This document shows, piece after piece, positions 17,016 to 25,000 of a DNA stretch of 64,000 bases (within the stretch, counting starts at the first letter, position 1; each line of letters begins with the position of its first letter). Origin of the DNA: UMGS1387 sp045539625 (GTDB lineage: Bacteria > Bacillota > Clostridia > Oscillospirales > CAG-382); NCBI GenBank assembly GCA_045539625.1, contig JAZQFS010000064.1, positions 1-64,000 of the forward strand, in the 5' to 3' direction. The notes under the pieces are model-generated. The model saw only the letters and a program-made list of their open reading frames with translations. It ran no database searches and was not told where the DNA came from. Position numbers and translations under genes: made by a program.

Positions 17016-20000
17016 ATGAAACAATTATTTAAAATGTTAACCGCATTGACACTAAGCTTTATGCTTGTGTTCACATCTCTTGCGGCACCCCTTATGGTGG
17101 GTACTGTTGAGAGCGTGAGCGAAGAAGTTGGAGCTTTGGCAAACGACTCTGCCGATCTTGCGGCGGATGAAAGCAACTTGACACCCGGTTACAATATTCT
17201 TACCGGTACAAAGGAAGCGCTTGACTTTGACGGCGCAAAATATGACGGTATTACATCAAGCGACGGAACTCTTAAAGATAAGAACGGAGCTACCGTTTTG
17301 ACGTATAGTACAGGCTACTCAAAGACAGTATCGGTTGTTGCTTCGCCTGTTAGCGGTGAAACTGATAATAAAGCACTCAAAATCAGCGACTACGGCAATT
17401 TCATTGGCGATACTTCTCCGCAAACAAGTTATCCTACTTTAATGTTCGGAAATTACGAACCTCCCGAAGACGGAAGACCGATATTTGTTGGTTTCAAATC
17501 GGTTGTTACAAATGCTGATTATCTTTACCGTAATTCTGCCGGTAAAATTGCCAGTAGTACGATTGGAGTAAGATTTAAACATAGCTCTGGCTATAGTTCA
17601 AAAGGCTATTGTGCGATGAATGCGTATAATGCATCTGAAACTCCTTCAGCATGGTCTTATATTTTCGATACAGATAACAGCGAGTCACGTACAAGACTTA
17701 CTGAATTGTATATGACAGCGAAAATTCCAAGTGATTTGTTAAATAATAAGGAACTTATAGACCAGAGCAAAGAACCCAATCATTATATTGATGACATTGT
17801 AATGATACCTTACTACAAGGTAACCTATATGAACGGCGATACAGAGCTTGGCAGTGCATATGTTCTTGATGACGGTGCGGGCAACCTTCTCACAAGCTTT
17901 GACCCGTCAGACTACGACGGCGACGACATCACTTTCCCCGAAGGAACAAATGCGTGGTCTCTTGAAAAGGGCGGTAAGCCTACTCATAACATCACCCTTA
18001 ACAACGAAGATATAGTTGTTTATGCGGTACATGAAAGAAACTTCACACCCGGCTATAACCTTCTTACAGGTACAAAGGATGCTTTGACATTTGATGAAGC
18101 TCCTTTTACAGGAATGAATATAAGTGGTACTGATTTCATTGATGATGACGGGAATGTGTTAAATACCTCCCTTGGTTATGCTACCGAAATGAGTGTTGAA
18201 GCTCCTGCTACTGACAGCAGCAACAAGGCGTTGAGAATAACAAATCTTACGGGCAGTTCATCTTATCCTTATTTGGTTTTCAACGACGTGAAAGTACCCG
18301 ATGACGGCAGACCAATATTCACAAGTGCCAAGGGTATGGTTACTGATATTGATGAATGCAGTACTGCTTCGAATGCACACGGATTAAGAATAAACCCTAA
18401 CGGAAGTATTTCGGGAAGCGGTGCCATTGCCGGCGTTTTGGCAATGAACGCCTACAAGAGTGCAGAAACAACAAACAGACAATTTAAACAGCGTTGGGTA
18501 ATGGATCAAACACAGGGACGCACAAAGGTCGGCGTATTTATGTTTACCGTTTCCAAGGGTACTACAAATATAGGTGACATCACAGGTATTAAGCCCAGTG
18601 TATGGCTTGATGACATACTGTATGTTCCTTACTACAAGGTAACCTATATGAACGGCGACCAGCAGATTGGTGAGCCTGTTTGGGTACTTGATGACGGCAA
18701 TGGTAACATTCTTGAAAGCTTTGACCCGTCAGACTACGACGGCGACGACATCACTTTCCCCGAAGGAACAAATGCATGGTCTCTCACTCCGGGCGGTAAG
18801 CCTACTCATAACATCACCCTTAACAACGAAGATATAGTTGTTTATGCGGTACATGAAAGCAACTTTACACCCGGCTACAATATTCTTACCGGTACAGAGG
18901 AAGCGCTTAACTTTAACTCTGTTGCGGCAGGTACTGAACTGACACAAGAGGGCAGTCAGTATTATCTTAAGGATGCATCGGGAAGCAAAGTAATGTCTGC
19001 AACGTACGCTTCTTCTATAGTTGCGTCTCCCGTTCCAACATCTGACGGAAATGTTCTTAAAATGACCGCGACGTGTAAAGCCGACGGAAAGCTTTATCCT
19101 CAATTGCGATTTAATTCACACGAGTCTCCTGATGATGTAAGACCTGTGTTTATAAGCTATGATATGATTATTCAGTCGGATAACTGGAGTGGAGACAAAT
19201 CCAACTGGATAATGCATGAAGGAAATGTTAAAGCAGCTTCAAATCCTATAGACAAAGTTTACGGGACTTCAGAGACTCCTGCATGGCAACACACCGCATT
19301 TATGGATAAGGACGCAGGAACAAAGGGACTTGCATACCTTCAGACTGTAACAGCGGAAGGCACTGACAATGAGTGTTATTATTACTATGATAACATTATG
19401 TATGTTCCTTACTACAAGGTAACCTATATGAACGGCACAACTGAGCTTGGCAGTGCTTATGTCCTTGATGACGGCAATGGCAACATTCTCAGTAGCTTTA
19501 ATCCTGCAGATTACGATGAAGGTATCGTATTCCCCGTAGGCGTAAATTCGTGGTCTCTCACTCCGGGCGGTGAGGTTGTTACAGATATTCCTCTCCGGAA
19601 CGAAGATATCGTTGTATACGGAACATTTGAAGTAAAGAATACTGACAAAACGGTTTATGCAATAGAATACGACGACAACTTTGATACAACAGATACTGCG
19701 AGCTACTTGTATACAAGACTTGGCTACGACGCTGTAGTTGACGGCAAACTTGTTGCTGTAAGTAATTTAGTAGAGAGCAAAAACGACGGAATTTTGCATT
19801 ATAATCACCTTAATCTTCTTGCATCAGCAGTGCAGAAGATTGAAGTCAGGGCTAAGTTTACTGATGCCGGTGAAGTTCAGTATGAAGAAGACGGAACTAC
19901 TATAATCAAAGATGCAAGTTATGTTGGCACGACTCCCCTTACTGCTGATCAATTGAAGAGCGAATATGTTCAAATCTATTATAAGCTTGATGATGAAGAA

Positions 20001-20756
20001 TATGACAATTATCATGCGGATAGATGTATGACGATTAATTTCTTAGCTCTTGAAGCGGATGATGATGGATACTATACATTTGTGTTCGATACGGCTGCCC
20101 GTAGTGACTGGGCAGGTACTGTTGAAAAAATTCGTTTTGACCTTCCCGGCATACGTAATACGGCAACAATCGACTACATCAGATTCTACGGTTCGGAAGG
20201 CGATGATTTTGTTCCCACAGCGTCAGCTCCCGAAAAGAGAGAGGGCAACTCCATCAAGTTCGATGAAGAGCTTAACAAGACAGGTATCAGATACAGAGCC
20301 GCTATGAATAACGATGTAAAGGCTAACACAAACCTTACACAGTACGGCTGGATTGTTGCACTTGCCGAAACGCTTGGCGGTAACGAGCTTACCCATCAGT
20401 TCAAGCTTGCCGACGGTAAGACAGCATATGTTGAAGGTATAGCTTACGGCACGTTGTCAGACGGCACCAAGGTTAACCGTGTTTACGAAATGGAAGAAGA
20501 GACACAACATACAATCTTTACGGCAGTTGTTGTAGGTATTCCTACAGACAAGGCTGGTATGGAGCTTGTTATTCGTCCTTATTCCATCATTAACGGTGCA
20601 TATGCCTACGGCAACAGCATAATCACAAGCCCCGCAGATGTTGCTGAAAAGCTTTATCAGAAGTGGCTGACTGAAAGCGGCGATGAGACGGATACTTCTT
20701 ATGATTACGTTAACCACAAGGAATTTATCGACACACTTCGCGGTGCAAACGCATAA
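17016..20756 (+). CDS. Large secreted modular protein, non-catalytic (1246 residues)
   Basis: Start chosen at ATG 17016, eight bases after GGAGGG. Signal peptide ends near SLAA, followed by APLMVGTVES as in the 6220 protein. It contains three tandem copies (residues about 53-340, 341-615, 616-870) of the module beginning TPGYNILTGT and ending YYKVTYMNGD ... LDDGNGNIL.SF ... NEDIVVYAV; then a beta-sandwich ending VEKIRFDLPG...DYIRFYG (to about 1062); then the YGWIVALAETLG domain (about 1072-1218). No catalytic, SLH, dockerin or sortase feature. Copies 1 and 2 share a stretch of about 137 bp that is almost identical in DNA, indicating recent duplication or gene conversion. A binding/scaffold role is inferred. 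Confidence 0.75.
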   Translation: MKQLFKMLTALTLSFMLVFTSLAAPLMVGTVESVSEEVGALANDSADLAADESNLTPGYNILTGTKEALDFDGAKYDGITSSDGTLKDKNGATVLTYSTGYSKTVSVVASPVSGETDNKALKISDYGNFIGDTSPQTSYPTLMFGNYEPPEDGRPIFVGFKSVVTNADYLYRNSAGKIASSTIGVRFKHSSGYSSKGYCAMNAYNASETPSAWSYIFDTDNSESRTRLTELYMTAKIPSDLLNNKELIDQSKEPNHYIDDIVMIPYYKVTYMNGDTELGSAYVLDDGAGNLLTSFDPSDYDGDDITFPEGTNAWSLEKGGKPTHNITLNNEDIVVYAVHERNFTPGYNLLTGTKDALTFDEAPFTGMNISGTDFIDDDGNVLNTSLGYATEMSVEAPATDSSNKALRITNLTGSSSYPYLVFNDVKVPDDGRPIFTSAKGMVTDIDECSTASNAHGLRINPNGSISGSGAIAGVLAMNAYKSAETTNRQFKQRWVMDQTQGRTKVGVFMFTVSKGTTNIGDITGIKPSVWLDDILYVPYYKVTYMNGDQQIGEPVWVLDDGNGNILESFDPSDYDGDDITFPEGTNAWSLTPGGKPTHNITLNNEDIVVYAVHESNFTPGYNILTGTEEALNFNSVAAGTELTQEGSQYYLKDASGSKVMSATYASSIVASPVPTSDGNVLKMTATCKADGKLYPQLRFNSHESPDDVRPVFISYDMIIQSDNWSGDKSNWIMHEGNVKAASNPIDKVYGTSETPAWQHTAFMDKDAGTKGLAYLQTVTAEGTDNECYYYYDNIMYVPYYKVTYMNGTTELGSAYVLDDGNGNILSSFNPADYDEGIVFPVGVNSWSLTPGGEVVTDIPLRNEDIVVYGTFEVKNTDKTVYAIEYDDNFDTTDTASYLYTRLGYDAVVDGKLVAVSNLVESKNDGILHYNHLNLLASAVQKIEVRAKFTDAGEVQYEEDGTTIIKDASYVGTTPLTADQLKSEYVQIYYKLDDEEYDNYHADRCMTINFLALEADDDGYYTFVFDTAARSDWAGTVEKIRFDLPGIRNTATIDYIRFYGSEGDDFVPTASAPEKREGNSIKFDEELNKTGIRYRAAMNNDVKANTNLTQYGWIVALAETLGGNELTHQFKLADGKTAYVEGIAYGTLSDGTKVNRVYEMEEETQHTIFTAVVVGIPTDKAGMELVIRPYSIINGAYAYGNSIITSPADVAEKLYQKWLTESGDETDTSYDYVNHKEFIDTLRGANA
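17895..18032 (+). repeat. Intragenic near-identical repeat, copy 1
   Basis: About 138 bp encoding SFDPSDYDGDDITF through VYAVHE; matches 18717-18854 with only about seven differences, clustered in one short block (cttgaaaa versus ctcactcc). Confidence 0.85.
18717..18854 (+). repeat. Intragenic near-identical repeat, copy 2
   Basis: Second copy of the block at 17895-18032, 822 bp downstream, in the same frame and at the same place within the repeated module. Confidence 0.85.
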
Positions 20757-20774
20757 TATCGGGAGGAAATATAA

Positions 20775-20891
20775 ATGAAAAAGAAATATACAGCTCCCGA
20801 AATCACAACAACGGCACTTACAAACGCTGACATTTTAAACGGAAGCGATGTGCTTATAGACGGTTCGTCACTTTTTGATGACGCACAGTAA
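20775..20891 (+). CDS. Small peptide, 38 residues, unknown function
   Basis: A short gene 18 bp after the stop of the large secreted protein, with GGGAGGAAAT six bases before its ATG. The product starts MKKKYTAPEITTTALTNADI and ends SSLFDDAQ; it has a basic N-terminus, then an acidic, Ser/Thr-rich, cysteine-free tail, no hydrophobic segment. The opening K-K-Y-x-x-P-E-I resembles the starts of short orphan peptides common in clostridia and Bacteroides next to surface or modified-peptide genes, but no modification enzyme is nearby. Spacing suggests co-transcription with the upstream gene. Function not known. Confidence 0.65.
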   Translation: MKKKYTAPEITTTALTNADILNGSDVLIDGSSLFDDAQ

Positions 20892-21084
20892 CTAATACAG
20901 CTTTCTTTTCGCCGATTCTGTCTTATGTGACGGTTTACTCTCCTTTTATCCGCCAAGCTTTCGACAGCAGATTCGGCTTTAAAGAATACAGGGGGAGAAA
21001 TACTGAAAAACGTACTTCTTCCCCAAACCTATAGTATGAAACATTTTTGGTTTTGCTTTTTTATGAAGGTGTGGGTGATGATGA

Positions 21085-22032
21085 ATGATTGCTCTTGACA
21101 GCAAGGGGGTAAGATACGCTTCTTTTCCTGATATTTCACTGTCATATTCTGATATGTCAAGAACAGCACCCAATATGGCACGTTCTTATGCCTTTGACCC
21201 AAGACTTCATTCCCACACATATGTTGAAGTGCTTGTTGTAGTAAAAGGAAAAAGCAAAATTGCGTCGGTTGCGCAAGGACTTACAGTGAAGGCACCTTAT
21301 ATCGTTGTTTATCCTGCAGGTGTTCCCCACATACAGATAAATCATATGGTAGAGGGCTATGAAAGATGCCTGCTTGCCTGCTACGGCGATATCCTTGAAA
21401 GAAACGGCTGCAGTCATTTGCTGGATAATACGGGAGTGTACGCTTTTGGCGTGGACGAACATTCGGCAAAGGTTTTTGTATCCCTTTTCCAGCTTATTCT
21501 TGCTATGGAAAACGAACATGGCAAAGATTTGGACTGTATGTTTGACAGAATGTTTGCTTTGCTCTCAAAAATGAGTACAAATGCGGTGCGTATTTATGAG
21601 AGCGGCGAGCCCATTTACGAAAAAGCCTATATGTCCTCATTGCTGTCGTACATTGTTGAGCATTATAATGAGAAGCTGTCGCTGACAAGCCTTGCCGAAC
21701 AGTTTTATGTCAGCAGAACAAAGCTTGCACGAGACTTCCAGAAAATAATGAAAATGTCCGTTGGCGAGTACATTCTGGGTGTACGCATGAGAAAGGCTCA
21801 GGAAAAGCTGATAAAGGGAATGTCAATAGCGGATACGGCAAAGAAATGCGGATTTGTATCATCAAGCTACTTTGTAAAGATGTTCAAAAAATACTATAAC
21901 AAAACACCGCTTCATTTTGTAAAACAGGGTGTAAAAAATCTTCCCAACTTTACTTTTATGCTTAATGAGGCACTTTTGGATTCGGAATCAATAAAACTCA
22001 GAAATGAAATAAATATGGAGGAAAACACATGA
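21085..22032 (+). CDS. AraC-family regulator overlapping SLH enzyme gene
   Basis: A 315-residue regulator: N-terminal cupin (DPRLHSHTYVEVLVVVKGKS ... VYPAGVPHIQIN) and C-terminal double HTH (LSLTSLAEQFYVSRTKLARDF, IADTAKKCGFVSSSYFVKMFKK, KTPLHFV). It is a paralogue of the regulator at 15725. Its stop overlaps the start of the SLH-GH99-like gene by ATGA (22029-22032), so the two are translationally coupled and the regulator is probably co-expressed with, and acts on, that enzyme. The ribosome site before the ATG is weak (GGTGATGATG). Confidence 0.85.
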   Translation: MIALDSKGVRYASFPDISLSYSDMSRTAPNMARSYAFDPRLHSHTYVEVLVVVKGKSKIASVAQGLTVKAPYIVVYPAGVPHIQINHMVEGYERCLLACYGDILERNGCSHLLDNTGVYAFGVDEHSAKVFVSLFQLILAMENEHGKDLDCMFDRMFALLSKMSTNAVRIYESGEPIYEKAYMSSLLSYIVEHYNEKLSLTSLAEQFYVSRTKLARDFQKIMKMSVGEYILGVRMRKAQEKLIKGMSIADTAKKCGFVSSSYFVKMFKKYYNKTPLHFVKQGVKNLPNFTFMLNEALLDSESIKLRNEINMEENT

Positions 22033-25000
22033 AAAAATTCTTACTTGGCACTTTTGCTACCGCAACACTTGCATTGTCCTTGAATGTGGGTGCTTCTTCG
22101 GCATTTGCAAAAGTAAACAACTATGCCGATACCTCCTTTACAGACGTAAAGGAAACGGCTTGGTATGCATCTGAAATTCAGAGCGCATATGAGCTTGGCT
22201 TTATGAACGGCACAAGCGATACACTTATGTCTCCCGACGGTACGGTAACCGTTGCGCAGGCTGTGACAATCGCTTCCCGTGCAAACGCTGTTTATAACGG
22301 CAGAAGCGGCGAGCTTGAAAAGACGACAGGCACAAAATGGTATGATGTTTATCTTGACTATGCAGAAAAGTACGGCATCATAGATAAGGCTGATTATAAC
22401 AGCTTTGACAGAGCGGCAAGAAGATATGAGGTGGCTCTCATGTTTGCCAACGCTCTTCCCGAAAGCCACTATACGGCAAAGAATAACGTAACAAGTATTC
22501 CCGACGTTTATCCCGAAGACGATTTTTACGATGAAATCCTTATGCTCTATAAGGCAGGCGTTGTAATGGGAAGCGACAATTACGGTACATTCTTCCCCAA
22601 CAATTCCATCAAGAGAAGTGAAATAGCTGCCATTATCAACAGAGCAGCCCTTCCCGAAGGAAGAAAGTCCGGTACTCTTAAGGAGTATACCGCAGACAGA
22701 ATGGATCAGGCTGTGCTTCTTATTGATGACCTTACCGCTATTACACACGGCCGTAAGGACGACCTGGGCGGAACTGACCTTAACCACGCATGGAATGTTG
22801 ATGACAGAGGAAATCCCACCCTCAATAAGAATGCAAACCAAACCGGATCTTTCTCCGATATGAAGGACGATGCACTTGTTGCAGTACGCCGCTATATTAC
22901 ACCTGTAACAGACCAGCACGTTGTTCTTGAAACAAGAATTTCCCTTTCTGACGCAGGCGATGGCTTTTCCGTTTACCTTTCAAGCCCCGATAAAAAGCCT
23001 GTTGTAGGCTTTGTTTCCGAGAACGGCTACTGGGGTGTTCTGGGTAAGACAAACACAATGTCAAAGATAGCTTATGCAGACGGTATCAATGACTTTAAGC
23101 TTGATATGGACCTTGCAGGAAAGTCGGCAACTCTCTTTGTTAACGGTGAGCTTGCCGCAACAGGCGAAATCGGCGACTTTGACTGCCTTAACGAGATTAG
23201 CTTCTCAACAAGCGATGAAGGCAAGATGTCCTTCGGCTTTGTAACAACACGTCTTTATATGAACTATAATCTGTTTGACTCCTTCCGCTGGGAAGCATTT
23301 GAAAAAGCACCCTACGGCTATAAGACAGAGGGCAATGTTCTTGTAAAGACCAAGACAACAGGCGACTTTGACTCTCAGTCTGTTATGATGAACGGTGCTT
23401 CTTCTGCTTCCAAGAGCTTTGAAGCAATAAAGAACGGCTTTGTTGTTGAAGCCTATGTTCTTCCCGTAAGCGATACAAATAAGGCAAGCGTTGAGCTTAA
23501 GAATGGCACTGAAACCGTTGTTAAGATTGATATGGAAAACGGCGTATACTCCATCGGTGGCAAAAAGGTATGGCAGTACCACGGCGATATCTGGCAGATT
23601 GTCAGGGTTGAAAAGAGCTCCGACGGCAAGACTGTTGTAAGGCTTTGCGGTAAGGACGTATACGAATTTGACTATAACGGCGCAGTAGACAGCATCACAA
23701 TCACAAACGAAGGCAAAGAGCTTTGGTTTGACGATGTAAAGGCATATAATACATACGACTTTGTTGACTATGTATCACAGCCTGTAGCCGTTAATGAAAT
23801 GGACGACTACATCCTCACCATGAGCGTATGCTCACTGTGGCATGAGGGTACCCACTACGGCTGGGACTTTGTAGCTCCCTACGATGAGCTTATTCCCATA
23901 ATGGGCTTCTATGATGAAGGTCTCGTAGAGACAGCCGACTGGGAAATCAAGTACATGGTTGAACACGGTATCGATGCATTCCAGCCTTGCTGGTACGCAG
24001 GTACAAGCTCCACCGATAACCCCATGAAGATTGCAAGAAATAATCAGTATGCTATCCATGACGGTTACTTCAATGCAAAGTATAAGGATATGCTTGATAT
24101 CTGTATCATGTGGGAAAACCAGGGCTTTACATCAGGTCTTACAAAGGAAAAGTTCCAAAAGCTTCTCTGGAACTACTGGGTAGACTACTACTTTACAGAT
24201 CCTAACTATCTGACAATTGATAACAAGGCGTTCCTTACCATTTACAGAATGGACGTGTTCCTCAGCTGCTTTACTTCCGGTGAAGAAGCAATGGAAGTTC
24301 TCAACTTCATGAGAGAAGACATTAAGAACTACGGCTACGATGATATTATCATCACATTTAACTGCTACAGCGATAATGCTAACAAATATGACACTACAGC
24401 AAAGAATGCAGGTCTTAAGTTTGACGGCTATGTTCCTTATCACTGGGGTATAAACGCTCACGATCCCGAATTTGTTAAGAATCAGCACAACGTAGGCTAT
24501 AAGGGCGAGGGCGATAACTTTATTGTTCCCTGTGCTTCCACAGGCAGAAACATCATCGGTTGGGAACAGACAAGAAGTCCCATCGCAACACACGAACAGC
24601 ACGTAGAAGTTCTTGAATTTATCAAGAATGACTACCTCAAGAGAGCAGAAGCAGACTTCGGTGCAGACTCATGGCAGTCAAAGCTTGTATTCTTCGGTAC
24701 ATGGAACGAATACGCAGAAGGTCACTGGCTTGCACCCACAGGACGTAACGGCAACGGTCCTTATTTCGATTATTCTTCCGCTTGGGCAAATGTATTTACA
24801 GGCGTAGATACTTCTGTTTATGACATTGAGCCTACAGCAGGTCAGAAAGCAAGAATTGCTTATATGTATCCCGCAGTTGACGTGCCGATAAGAGCATGGC
24901 TCTTAGAGAGCGACGGCGAGGAAGCTCCCACAGAGGAAGAAATCCCCACAACCGTTGTTGCAAAGGTTGACTTTACAAACGAAGAACATCAGAAGACCTT

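Noticed and set aside
22041..22919. Minus-strand frame of 292 codons
   Set aside because: Antisense shadow of the SLH repeats; no domain or start signal.
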